Assembly: GCA_033127725.1 (NCBI GenBank)
Contig: AP026798.1
Location: forward strand, 992,001-1,056,000
Reading direction: 5' to 3'
Origin: Bombiscardovia nodaiensis
Lineage (GTDB): Bacteria; Actinomycetota; Actinomycetes; Actinomycetales; Bifidobacteriaceae
DNA: 64,000 nucleotides
Part shown: in pieces, positions 53,812 to 62,467 of the stretch
Numbering within the stretch: the stretch's first letter is position 1
Layout: the number at the start of each line of letters is the position of its first letter
Translations under genes and position numbers: made by a program
The notes under the pieces: generated by a model
Database searches by the model: none
What the model was told of the DNA's origin: nothing
What the model saw: only the letters and a program-made list of their open reading frames with translations

Positions 53812-54064
53812 TTGAGAAGTGTTAAGTTTAGGTTGTCCCTCTTCACTTGCTCATGCGATTAAACGGTGGGTTCAATTCGCTAAGATAAAGTAACAATTAC
53901 AGATGGTGATTGAAAACTAATAGGGCTGTACGGGTTTCGATTCTGGTGTTCAGTTGACATCAATGGAGTAAGACAGGGCATTCGTTCTATAGGCTGGACC
54001 AAGGCATCGTTTAAAACATTTGCGGCCAGCAGTGTTTCCGGTCAACAAGGAGAAGGGTGCTATT

Positions 54065-54538
54065 ATGACTGCTGATGAGTTTTGGAAAATCGTGGATATG
54101 TTGGATTGGAAATATGCGGATAAGGACGATGAGAAGATACTCAAGCCCGCAGTGACATACCTGGCTTCATGCAGTGATGAAGACATCTTTGCCTTTGACG
54201 AGATCATGAGCAAGCTCCTGTATGACATTGATGGGGATCAGTGGTATACGGGCGACTCAGGTGACGTCTTCCTCTATGAACGCTGCATAGCCTTGGTGAA
54301 TGGGAAGCAGTTCTATGACCAGGTCAAGGCAGGGAAGCAAAAGCTCGATCCAGACATGGAGTTCGAGAGTCTCCTGACCTTACCTGGGAGCGCATGGGCC
54401 CTCAAGCACGGCGCATCGCCCGACGACTATCGCCATTTCAGCAAATATAGCTATGAATCCTTCTCCAACGTTGCCAATTGGAAGCACCTCAACGATAAAT
54501 ATAGCGATTCGAACAGGGAGGATACCCAACTTTCATGA
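54065..54538 (+). CDS. DUF4240 domain protein
   Basis: A 157-residue protein beginning MTADEFWKIVDMLDW, with ASCSDEDIFAFDEIMSKLLYDIDG and DVFLYERCIALVNGKQFYDQV, a pattern matching DUF4240, whose members are small, helical and acidic and often sit among toxin-immunity genes. GGAGAAGGG precedes ATG 54065. Its stop overlaps the next start by 4 bp (ATGA), so both are co-translated. Function unknown. Confidence 0.7.
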   Translation: MTADEFWKIVDMLDWKYADKDDEKILKPAVTYLASCSDEDIFAFDEIMSKLLYDIDGDQWYTGDSGDVFLYERCIALVNGKQFYDQVKAGKQKLDPDMEFESLLTLPGSAWALKHGASPDDYRHFSKYSYESFSNVANWKHLNDKYSDSNREDTQLS

Positions 54539-54864
54539 CTGAAGAACTGAGTTGCAGCCAGATAGTTGAGCGCTTGCAGAGCGGGCCGACCATTCTAGGC
54601 TTGCCCCAGATCTTGGAGGTCATGGAGGCCTTACAAACGATTCCGGAAGGCGAGCTGGTGGGAAACTACTCCGAGCTCCTTCAAATACTCGAGATGCTTG
54701 ATGAGTCCTACTGCGACTCTGGAATCTTCGAAATTGACGACAGCAGCAAAAGCAGATTAGACGCTTGTAATCGGTGGTTGGCAGATGTAGCCCAACGGCG
54801 CTTTTCGGAAGTAGAAGAGAGGCGGCTTCTTGGGTTTGTTGATGATTTCTCTACGACAATGTGA
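54535..54864 (+). CDS. Hypothetical small acidic protein
   Basis: Not recognised. A 109-residue, acidic, largely helical protein (ILEVMEALQTIPEG, LLQILEMLDESYCDSG, RWLADVAQRRFSEVEERR) with no membrane segment or signal peptide. It starts inside the stop of the DUF4240 gene (ATGA overlap), so the two products probably act together. Size and composition would suit an immunity protein, but nothing proves that. Confidence 0.7.
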   Translation: MTEELSCSQIVERLQSGPTILGLPQILEVMEALQTIPEGELVGNYSELLQILEMLDESYCDSGIFEIDDSSKSRLDACNRWLADVAQRRFSEVEERRLLGFVDDFSTTM

Positions 54865-55048
54865 GCGCAGATGCGGAGGGGCTGCCCATCTCTATTGTAG
54901 GAGTGCGTCGATTTGCTCTATGGCACGATCCCAACGACCTGTCATGAGCTCTTTGGAAGATGTATCGAGATGATGAAAACTGGCGTGGGGTGTGGTAAGC
55001 CGCAGGTAGTGCGTTTAACCTTCCATGAGTCATTCGGTTTCTCTGCGA

Positions 55049-55726
55049 TTATTGCTTGAAGTGGTCTTTGTAGAAGGTTTCTGTGCTTGGGATATCGACT
55101 TCGACGGTGGTTTTATCGTCTTGTTGCCTGCAGATTTTTATGCCGCCTTGGTCCGTCTGGTAGTCCTGGTCTTCAAAACGGGCGGGGAAGGGGAAGCTGG
55201 ATATGACCTTGGGATCCATGCTGGCTTTCAAACTGTCGAGCTCTGCCTTCTTAACTTTTTTGAAATTGTATAGGAGCGTTGCTGCAAAAGCATTAAACAG
55301 CAGGTCGGCGTATTCAAGAGGGCTCATGTCCTGGTTGACGTTTGATGCCTTGGCTGAGATAAGGGCTGTTTTGTCTCCTCCATTGATCCAGAACTTCTGA
55401 GGGGAAAACCATTTCGTTCTACCGACTCCGTTAACGTAATCATCGAATCGATAGTATCCGATTGGGGTCATTGTGGCGGTTTCCAGCAATTCGCCGTTGT
55501 AGGGGGAGTATGGGAAGAATCTTGCCGTCTCATCGTATTGCGATAGGGCAACGACCAGGACGTAATCGTACTTGCTGCTTTGCATGATCTTTTTGGGGAT
55601 GACAATATGCTCTTCAAACAGTGACCAGACGTACCAATCGATCTCCATGGAAGTGCGGGGCCGGTCCAACACGGCAAGCTCGTGGTCAGTGTTGACAGGC
55701 GGCCATAGTCTGGTGATCTCTATCAT
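55049..55726 (-). CDS. Hypothetical protein, island gene
   Basis: Not recognised. A 225-residue soluble protein from ATG 55726 (GAGAGG upstream) with aromatic-rich segments (WYVWSLFEEHIVIPKKIM, ARFFPYSPYNGELLETATMTPIGYYRFDDYV split, WFSPQKFWINGG) and a C-terminal strand-rich tail. The open frame continues upstream but those residues overlap an unrelated antitoxin remnant on the other strand. It is convergent with the 54535 gene. Confidence 0.65.
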   Translation of the reverse strand: MIEITRLWPPVNTDHELAVLDRPRTSMEIDWYVWSLFEEHIVIPKKIMQSSKYDYVLVVALSQYDETARFFPYSPYNGELLETATMTPIGYYRFDDYVNGVGRTKWFSPQKFWINGGDKTALISAKASNVNQDMSPLEYADLLFNAFAATLLYNFKKVKKAELDSLKASMDPKVISSFPFPARFEDQDYQTDQGGIKICRQQDDKTTVEVDIPSTETFYKDHFKQ

Positions 55727-55750
55727 AGAAAGCCTCTCAATGCGTTGGGT

Positions 55751-55891
55751 TCTTATTCTTATCAGGAGCGCTCTTCGGCACTTTCGCGAAGAACTGTGGC
55801 ATTGCTGCGTAGCGAAGGATTGACCGTGGGCGATGTGGCTATGGTGACCGGAATCAGTCCGCAAAGGGTCAGCTCCCTGCAAGCGTCCTAG
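55751..55891 (+). pseudogene. Remnant of a HicB-like antitoxin C-terminus
   Basis: The + strand encodes ...SSALSRRTVALLRSEGLTVGDVAMVTGISPQRVSSL and a stop at 55889 (shown in part). This matches the helix-turn-helix end of actinobacterial HicB-family type II antitoxins (LSRRAxxALrxxGLTVRDVGxxLGVSxQRVxxL). No N-terminal domain, start codon or toxin gene is present, so it is a decayed fragment. Confidence 0.6.
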
Positions 55892-56289
55892 CTTGCCCTG
55901 ACAGAGTATGCGCTCACACAAGTGGACCTCAACAAGGAGACCCTTTAACTTTGATGGAGGTAAGTGGCCTTCCCTTCGACGACATTTGTCAGTGTACTGC
56001 TTTTGGACTCGTCTAGAGGACTTCCCATTGCAAACGATCATCAAAGCATCGGTTCTGGTAAAAGCATAAAGCTTCCTGCTATGCGATTGCCGTAGAGGCA
56101 AAGTACTGTATTTCGAAATCACCCAGTTGTCCATACGTCACGATTTGAACCTACTCGTCTGACTGGGTGGCACTGCCATTGGTAAGGTTATAAATTCTGC
56201 CATCCCCCTCTCCAACCACCGAATACCTTCTTCGTTGCTCGTAGTTCTTTGAAGATACCAAATGTGGGGTGCCTGTATGACGATCAACC
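55892..56289. other. Island intergenic region
   Basis: About 400 bp between the antitoxin remnant and paralogue B. No gene, RNA or convincing repeat was seen. The six-frame reading is broken by stops, consistent with decayed DNA. Confidence 0.4.
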
Positions 56290-57252
56290 CTAGCAGTCTG
56301 GGAAAGCTTCAAGCTCATACCAATGCTGGCTGTGGTCGACTAGATAGAACTTGTTGCCCCAGGAGCTGATGAAATCATCCATGCTTACTGGCCTCATGTC
56401 AGGGTAGACCAGTACGGTCTGCCTTATATCCTCAATGTTGACTTTGGTAGGGGTGGCTGGGTTGTCAGACGGGGGGTACCGGTAGAGGGAGACATATCCC
56501 TCTGGCTTCCTATTTCTTTCATAGTCTCTTGCAATATTGCCGAGCCTTGCCAATCTGTCCTTATAAATAAGGAATGGTGCTCCGACCAACTGCAGGTCAT
56601 CATTTGCTGGCATAGGTTGACCTTGCCCTTTGGGTCCCCAGCTATCAATCACCCATTCTCCATATGACAGATACCAGAAGGTTCTGCCGTCATGATGGCT
56701 GGCATAGATTTCGAGTGCGAAAGTGGGACTGTCATGCCGACCGATAACTTTCAAATGGTCATCAAAAACAGTCATACCTGTGCAGCCGGCTGTGTATTTT
56801 CCATAATCCGATTCCTCATCAACTACACGATCATCTCTCCACTCATACTCATCCCAGTATGGAGCCCAAATTGTTCCATCTTGCGCAACGACAGGGCACA
56901 AAAGGGCTTTACCCATGTTGCTCGTTGATAAGACTTGGCCTCGGTCGGATATAATCCATGCTCCGTCTGGCAGAGGCTTTCCGTCTTCATATGGAACGCG
57001 GCAGACGCAACCCAGCCAGCGGTTTTTGGGCATAGGCACTACATAATCAACTGGTCCTGGGAAAGCACTGAAGGACATGGATTGGTAGTCACCACTTTTC
57101 TCATAGACGCGGCACTCTTCCTGCTCGCCCTTCGAGTCTCGCCACAAGACCACCAGGCGACCATCGTAAGCGCTGCTGATCTGAGTTATTTCTGCGTCCT
57201 TATAAGGTTCCTGGAGTGTGCAGACCAAGTTCAGTGTTTCGGTATTGGTCAT
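56290..57252 (-). CDS. Hypothetical beta-rich protein, paralogue B
   Basis: A 320-residue protein of the same unknown family as the one ending at 52836; by eye most blocks are conserved over the whole length (AYDGRLVVLW, SFSAFPGPV, VAQDGTIWAPYWDE, SDYGKYTAGC, GMTVFDDHLKVIGRH, NKFYLVD, WYELEAFPDC). Strand-rich repeats point to a propeller-like fold. Six G residues lie two bases before ATG 57252 and probably serve as the ribosome-binding site, a shorter version of the tract before paralogue A. Two copies flanking unrelated small genes suggest duplication within the island. Confidence 0.7.
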   Translation of the reverse strand: MTNTETLNLVCTLQEPYKDAEITQISSAYDGRLVVLWRDSKGEQEECRVYEKSGDYQSMSFSAFPGPVDYVVPMPKNRWLGCVCRVPYEDGKPLPDGAWIISDRGQVLSTSNMGKALLCPVVAQDGTIWAPYWDEYEWRDDRVVDEESDYGKYTAGCTGMTVFDDHLKVIGRHDSPTFALEIYASHHDGRTFWYLSYGEWVIDSWGPKGQGQPMPANDDLQLVGAPFLIYKDRLARLGNIARDYERNRKPEGYVSLYRYPPSDNPATPTKVNIEDIRQTVLVYPDMRPVSMDDFISSWGNKFYLVDHSQHWYELEAFPDC

Positions 57253-57615
57253 CGCCCCCCTGTATCCGTCGATAGCATCCTCCTTGAGATCCTTCTTTGC
57301 TTGGTCAATGCTAACAGGTCGCAGTTGCAGGCAGTGACTATCGGCTACGGCTAGGGGGGGGGAGTTGCTCTAACCTGATTTGAGAGTTTTCTTCCTTTGT
57401 GCAGGCCTAGGTGGAAATAGTAGACGGCGGTAGACCTTCTTTGCAATACTCGGTTTGCTGGTATTTTCTTAGGGGTTCCTACGGCAGAGAAATTGCCAGG
57501 AGAACATACTGCTGTGCTTTTCCGCGCTTACCGGTAAAAGGGCAGACGTGAGGCGGCTAGAGGAGGGCTTATGAGGGGACTTGGATGACTTTGTGCATGG
57601 ACGAAGAGCTGGCCC
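57253..57615. other. Intergenic region with a nine-base G run
   Basis: 363 bp with a run of nine G at 57354-57362 on the + strand, and otherwise no gene, RNA or terminator I can support. A + strand AGAGGAGGGCTTATG near 57560-57574 looks like a ribosome-binding site and start, but that frame stops after five codons (or eight with another ATG), suggesting a decayed gene. Confidence 0.4.
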
Positions 57616-57951
57616 TTGGATGATGACGAAATGGGGCAAGTTGGGGGCGTTACTTGTCATCCCCTTTATGAGCGTCTGTATATGCGGATAAATGGGCGTA
57701 CTTACGAATTTGCTTCTGATGGCGGGCTTATAGTCTTGCCCAGGGTCGATGCAATCCGATGTTGGTTTGACCTGGACCCTGATGACGGATTTGCCTGCAT
57801 GTCCTTGTATTCCAGGCTCTTCGCTTCCGAGGGGGAGCTGTCGTTGGTGAGCTTGCACTACTCGGGTCTGCCCCTGACCGCTATGGCCTACTACTTCAAG
57901 CAAGGCGAAGAATGCTACACCCTAGTGCTCAAACCCCACAATGGCCTATAG
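57616..57951 (+). CDS. Hypothetical small protein, island gene
   Basis: Not recognised. Up to 111 residues from TTG 57616, or 106 from ATG 57631; ribosome-binding signals are weak for both. It contains YERLYMRINGRTYEFASDGGLIVLPRVDAIRCWFDLD (in part) and ends in YFKQGEECYTLVLKP, a strand-rich pattern without membrane segments. It is the last gene of the island before the tRNA-Pro. It may be a fragment of a longer gene. Confidence 0.5.
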   Translation: MDDDEMGQVGGVTCHPLYERLYMRINGRTYEFASDGGLIVLPRVDAIRCWFDLDPDDGFACMSLYSRLFASEGELSLVSLHYSGLPLTAMAYYFKQGEECYTLVLKPHNGL

Positions 57952-58074
57952 ACCCATTATCTTGCTTGCGGAGCCCTTTCGCCCCTCGTGGCCCGCTAGG
58001 TAAGGTGTATTTCTTTTACTTATTTGTACACTGAATTGAAAGTCCGCCATTTTCAAACCCTGAAAGTGGCAAAG

Positions 58075-58148
58075 TCGGGCTGACAGGATTTGAACCTGCG
58101 ACATCCTGCACCCAAAGCAGGCGCGCTACCAAGCTGCGCTACAGCCCG
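58075..58148 (-). tRNA. tRNA-Pro (anticodon TGG)
   Basis: A 74-nt tRNA on the minus strand: acceptor CGGGCTG/CAGCCCG, anticodon stem CCTGC/GCAGG with loop TTTGGGT (TGG), T loop GTTCAAATC, discriminator A, CCA not encoded. It lies exactly at the boundary between the accessory island and core genes, a common integration target, though no direct repeat of its 3' end was found in the window. Confidence 0.95.
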
Positions 58149-58361
58149 AAACCCAGACGAATCCAGGCACAATTGAATAGTATAGCGCATGGGGCAGAAC
58201 GGTGGATGCATCTGCGCGTGCCGGAAGGGTCTTGAGCCTGTGCCTGGGTTAGGTTAGACTATGAGAATACGGCTCTCGGGGATGGGAAATGAGCTGGCAG
58301 GGGCTGTTTGCACTCTAGGCATATAGCTCAACGCATCTTGAAAAGAAACGAGCAGAGTAGT

Positions 58362-59498
58362 ATGAGCGAGCAGGAAAAATTTGGCGATACCGACCAGGAG
58401 CAGCAAGCACAGCCGCAAGAAACGCAGCCTATTGCGTCGGAGCAAGAAAATACTGAGCAGGTGAACCCAGAGCAGACTTCGGCTCCAACAGCGGGCACTG
58501 GCGAGCAGGAGACTTTGCCCGCAGGCCAACCGCAGGCAGGGCAGGCACAGGGCAATGAGCAGCCTCAGCCTCCTGTCAACGCCACTCCAGGGGTGCCTCA
58601 GGGAGTGGCAGGAGCGATGCCTCCAGCTGCTTTCGGGCAGTCAGACGGCATGGGTCAGCCAGTAGATGCAGTGCAGGCTGTCGAGCGCGCAACAAAGAAA
58701 AGGTCTGCGATTGTTGCGATAGTTGTGGTCATTGTGGCCGTCATCGTGGCCACACTCCTCGTTTTGAAGCCTTGGGGTATTAAGCCTGCCGACTACAAGG
58801 ATGCAGCTCAAGCGGTCAGCCAGTTGCAGGAGCAGAAGACGCTCGTTTCAGATCAGCTGACGAAAGTCTACAGAAAAGCTAGTACCAGCGATAAGGCGAT
58901 GAACAGCCAGGATACTGCTGGTTTGAAGAGCGCCATTGAAAAGTTTGACAAGGAGAGTGCCGGCCTCGCTAATCTCAAGGCCCTCAAAGACAAGGACGTT
59001 AACAATCAGTATCAGGCCTATCTGCAAAAGTCCAAAGCCTACAGCAAGTATGTCGAAGGACTTGTAGAATCCGCTCCTGCGTTTTCCAAAGCTGCGAGCA
59101 AGTGCGGCAATACTCCCAAGTATTCGAGTTCTGCTGAAACTGACAAATACTTAAAGAGCGTGGAGAGTTTTGTAGACGGCTGCAAGACCGGCCTTCAAGA
59201 GTCCGCTAAGGCGCCGAATAAGTCGATTGCCGATTACACGAGCAAGGCAGCTGATACGATGAGCAAGCTGCAAGATGTGCTCAAGCAGATGACCGATATG
59301 CTGGGTTCCATCAATGAGAGCAACTTAGACGCCAGCATCAGCAAAATGAGCGACCTGCAAGACCAGGCTCAGGAGCTGGAAGAGGATGCGCCGGACTTCT
59401 CGGAGTTTACTAGCAAACTGAAGGATGAAGATGACAAAGCCAGCCCCGATCAGGCCTTGAAAGACTTGCGGCGCGTGCTGAACGATAAAGCTAAGTAA
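58362..59498 (+). CDS. Membrane-anchored extracytoplasmic coiled-coil protein
   Basis: A 378-residue protein of unknown function. The first ~112 residues are Gln/Pro/Glu-rich low complexity (EQVNPEQTSAPTAG, QPQAGQAQGNEQPQ); then KKRSAIVAIVVVIVAVIVATLLVLK forms one transmembrane helix (about 112-135, split here). The rest is lysine-rich and helical, probably coiled coil outside the cell, with two Cys (CGNT, DGCKTG) that could bond. The start at 58362 has no strong ribosome-binding site; 58308 is possible. A clear hairpin terminator follows. Confidence 0.75.
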   Translation: MSEQEKFGDTDQEQQAQPQETQPIASEQENTEQVNPEQTSAPTAGTGEQETLPAGQPQAGQAQGNEQPQPPVNATPGVPQGVAGAMPPAAFGQSDGMGQPVDAVQAVERATKKRSAIVAIVVVIVAVIVATLLVLKPWGIKPADYKDAAQAVSQLQEQKTLVSDQLTKVYRKASTSDKAMNSQDTAGLKSAIEKFDKESAGLANLKALKDKDVNNQYQAYLQKSKAYSKYVEGLVESAPAFSKAASKCGNTPKYSSSAETDKYLKSVESFVDGCKTGLQESAKAPNKSIADYTSKAADTMSKLQDVLKQMTDMLGSINESNLDASISKMSDLQDQAQELEEDAPDFSEFTSKLKDEDDKASPDQALKDLRRVLNDKAK

Positions 59499-59529
59499 TC
59501 GGTTTCTTCTTCAACAGCTGTAGTGATTG

Positions 59530-59566
59530 CTGTGGGCAAGTCTATCAATTGATAGCTTGCCCACAG
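59530..59566 (+). terminator. Terminator hairpin after the coiled-coil protein gene
   Basis: CTGTGGGCAAG pairs with CTTGCCCACAG and the inner CTATCAATTGATAG extends the stem, giving a long perfect-looking inverted repeat followed by TTATAT. Confidence 0.75.
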
Positions 59567-59619
59567 TTATATCTTGCCTGCTTGGTGAAGTCTTCCTTGC
59601 TGAGCCCTATGATGAGAAC

Positions 59620-60959
59620 ATGCAAGAAAGCGAATACTGGCCAGCCCCAAGTGCGAGCGGCCCCCTTCAAGCCCAGGTGCGAGTGCCGGGGAGTAAATCC
59701 TTGTCCAACCGCTACCTAGCTCTAGCGGCTTTGGGTGCACGACCCGTGCAAATACGTGGTCTCTTGCGTTCGCGCGACACGGATTTGATGATGGCTGCCG
59801 TGCAAAACTTGGGCGCCCACTGTTGGATTAATGCTCACGATGAAACCTTTGTGCGGATTGACCCACCTGATCAGGGGCGTTTCAAAGGTGCCAGTGAAGT
59901 CTACTGCGGGCTGGCTGGTACGGTGATGCGCTTTGTACCGGCTTTGGCCATGCTCGCCGACGGACCTACGCACTTTTACGGTGATGAGCAGGCCCAGGCG
60001 AGGCCTATGGGTCCCCTGCTCGACGGACTCCATCAGTTGGGAGCCAAGATCCATTACCAAGGCCAGGAAGGGCATCTGCCGTTCGTTCTCGAGCCCCCTG
60101 CGGGTTTTCAGGGTGGCTCAGTGCGCATCGACTCGTCGAGCTCCTCTCAATTTCTCTCTGGCTTGCTCCTGCTCGGCTCCAGGGCACCACAGGGGTTAAC
60201 GGTCTGCCACGAGGGAGGTCCTCTGCCGTCCCTGCCGCACATTCGTATGACAGTGAGCGACCTGCAGGAAGCAGGCGTGACAATTGAAGCCGATGAAGCA
60301 CAAGCTGTATGGCGGGTGCAGCCAGCACCAGAAGAGCCCTACCCGCAGCTCGAGGCTCAGGTGCAGGTGGAACCGGACTTATCGAACGCGGCCCCATTCT
60401 TAGGTGCTGCGCTCGTGGCAGGGGGAGTGTGCGCATTCCTGACTGGCCTCAGACTACCACTCAGCCTGGCGGCCTGCTGCCGGACATACTGACTGCTATG
60501 GGAGCCCATGTTGCCATGGAGGGAAGCGGGCCCTCGCGCACCTGCTGCGTGACTGGAGGCGGCAGCCTGCAAGGCTTAGGAGACTATGATTTGTCTGCTG
60601 CCGGAGAGTTGGCACCCACTCTTGCGGCGCTGCTCGTTTTTGCGGATGCGCCAACCCGCCTGCATGGGATTGGTCATCTGCGGGGGCATGAGACCAACCG
60701 GCTGGCGGCACTGGTAACAGAGATTGAGCGGGTGGGCGGCAGAGCCCAGGAGCTTCCCGACGGCCTTGCAATCGAGCCTTGTCCTCGCTCGCGGCTGCAT
60801 GAGGCTGACATGGAAACCTACGGTGACCACCGGATGGCAACTTTTGCAGCCCTGCTTGGGCTCGGTATACCAGGAATACGGGTGCGCGACATTGGAACGA
60901 CCCGCAAGACCCTGCCAAACTTCGTGGGCATGTGGGAGTCCATGCTGGCGGGGAAGTAG
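59620..60959 (+). CDS. aroA: 3-phosphoshikimate 1-carboxyvinyltransferase (apparent frameshift at 60421-60425)
   Basis: EPSP synthase of the shikimate pathway. The first frame has VPGSKSLSNRYLALAALG, LAGTVMRFVPALA, RPMGPLLDGL, SSSSSQFLSGLLLLGSRAP and DLSNAAPFLGAALVAGG; the second continues VRIPDWPQTTTQPGGLLPDIL, TGGGSLQGLGDYDLSAAGELAPTLAALL (partial), HETNRLAAL, YGDHRMATFAALLGL and GTTRKTLPNF. One extra base in the G run 60421-60425 joins ALVAGG to SVRIPDW and yields 446 residues, the family length. The start is ATG 59620. A sequence error in an otherwise perfect gene is the best explanation. Confidence 0.9.
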
Positions 60960-61002
60960 CGAATGCCTATGGGGTGCTGAGATACAGCGCCTAGATACAA
61001 GA

Positions 61003-61036
61003 GAGGGCCGATAGCGTCTGTACGCTGTCGGCCCTC
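61003..61036. terminator. Bidirectional hairpin between aroA and ackA
   Basis: GAGGGCCGATAGCG and CGCTGTCGGCCCTC form a 14-bp stem (one wobble) with a 6-nt loop between convergent aroA and ackA. T tracts are poor on both sides. Confidence 0.65.
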
Positions 61037-61080
61037 AGCTATGTGTCTAAGATTAGCTCAGCACATACCTGCTGCTTGTG

Positions 61081-62307
61081 CTACTTACCAAACTTGTTGC
61101 CATAGGAGTCGCCTTCGCGGGCGATGACCTCGGACTGGCGGGCAATGGAGAGCTCTTCGTTCGTGGGGATAACGCAGATCGTGACTGAGCTGTCCGGCGT
61201 GGAGATGATGCGAGCTTCCTTGGAACGCTCGTCGTTCTTGGCCTTGTCCAGCTTCAAGCCGAAGGGAGCCAGCTGCTCAATAACCCTGGCGCGTACGATC
61301 TCATCATTCTCGCCCACACCAGCGGTGAAGGTGAGGACATCTAGGCCACCCATCTGAGCGGTGTAGGAGCCAATGTAAGAGACAATGCGGTGGACGTATA
61401 TGTCCAGAGCCAGCTTGGCATCCTCGTTGCCCTCTGCGACCAGGCGGTGGACTTCGCGCATATCGCCGAAGCCGGTCATGCCCATCATGCCCGACTTCTT
61501 GTTGAAGAGCGTATCCAGTTCGTCCACGGACATGTGAGCGTTGCGGATCAGGTGGAAGACTACGGCGGGGTCAATGTCGCCGGTGCGGCTGCCCATGACC
61601 AGGCCCTCCAGAGGGGTCAATCCCATGGAAGTCTCCACAGGCTTGCCGGAAATCTGCGCCGAGGCAGAAGCGCCGTTGCCGATGTGCAGCACAATCTGCT
61701 TGCAGCCCTCAGGGTCCTTGCCTGCCACCTGAGGAGCCAGCTGACCAATGTACTGGTGGCTGGTGCCGTGAGCGCCATAGCGGCGGATGTGATACTGCTC
61801 GGCAATCTCCTTGTTGAGTGCATAAGTCGAAGACTTGGCGGGCAGCTCGAAGAAGAAGGAGGAGTCGAAAACGAAAACCTGCGGGGTATCGGGCAGAAGT
61901 TCGCGCATGACCTGAGCGCCTTCGGCTTCCGGTCCGTTGTGCAGAGGAGCTAAAACGGCCAGATTCTTGACCTGAGCCAGGGTCTTGTCCGTCACTAGAG
62001 CGGGCTTGGGGAAGACTGAACCGCCCTGAACCACGCGGTGACCCACGGCTACGATGCCGGCTTCATTCAGGTCAGGACCGTATTGCTTGAACAGGTCAAG
62101 CACACGCTTGAGGCCCGTCTCGTGGTCGTGAATGGGCTCTTCCAGCTCATGCTTTTGCCCCTGGTACTCGTGCTTGTAGTGGCCGTCAACGGGCTCACCA
62201 ATCTTCTCTACTAAACCTGAAGCCAAGCCTTCGCCAGTTTCGAGGTCAACCAGCTGATATTTAATGGAGCTGGAACCTGAATTGATAACTAGGACGGTTT
62301 TCGCCAT
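61081..62307 (-). CDS. ackA: Acetate kinase
   Basis: A 408-residue acetate kinase that makes ATP and acetate from acetyl phosphate, the energy-yielding end of the bifid shunt. Conserved parts: LVINSGSSSIKYQL, VGHRVVQGG, FDSSFF (catalytic Asp), RYGAHGTSHQYI, IVLHIGNGASA, SMGLTPLEGLVMGSRTGDIDP and FTAGVGENDEIVR. The start 62307 has AGGAGG at 9 nt. It is downstream of pta on the same strand, 160 bp away, so both steps from acetyl-CoA to acetate are here. Confidence 0.97.
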   Translation of the reverse strand: MAKTVLVINSGSSSIKYQLVDLETGEGLASGLVEKIGEPVDGHYKHEYQGQKHELEEPIHDHETGLKRVLDLFKQYGPDLNEAGIVAVGHRVVQGGSVFPKPALVTDKTLAQVKNLAVLAPLHNGPEAEGAQVMRELLPDTPQVFVFDSSFFFELPAKSSTYALNKEIAEQYHIRRYGAHGTSHQYIGQLAPQVAGKDPEGCKQIVLHIGNGASASAQISGKPVETSMGLTPLEGLVMGSRTGDIDPAVVFHLIRNAHMSVDELDTLFNKKSGMMGMTGFGDMREVHRLVAEGNEDAKLALDIYVHRIVSYIGSYTAQMGGLDVLTFTAGVGENDEIVRARVIEQLAPFGLKLDKAKNDERSKEARIISTPDSSVTICVIPTNEELSIARQSEVIAREGDSYGNKFGK

Positions 62308-62401
62308 TGTGGCATCCTCCTGATGCAAGTGAGTTGGAGTTATGAACTCCCTATTCCTCTGTTTAGATTACTCGCCAGTGCTTACAAGACTGGCTATACA
62401 G

Positions 62402-62451
62402 GGCCCAAGACGAGCAGTCGATCCGCGTAGGTTGGCCGTAGGTCTTGGGCC
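62402..62451 (-). other. Inverted repeat between pta and ackA
   Basis: GGCCCAAGAC (62402-62411) and GTCTTGGGCC (62442-62451) are perfectly complementary with a 30-nt loop. It may be a terminator or a processing/attenuating structure that uncouples pta and ackA. There is no T tract. Confidence 0.5.
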
Positions 62452-62467
62452 GTTGGGCTGAATCTTC

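Noticed and set aside
58075..58148. tRNA-Pro as attachment site of an integrated element
   Set aside because: Its 3' end is not repeated elsewhere in the window and no integrase is present, so attL/attR cannot be shown.
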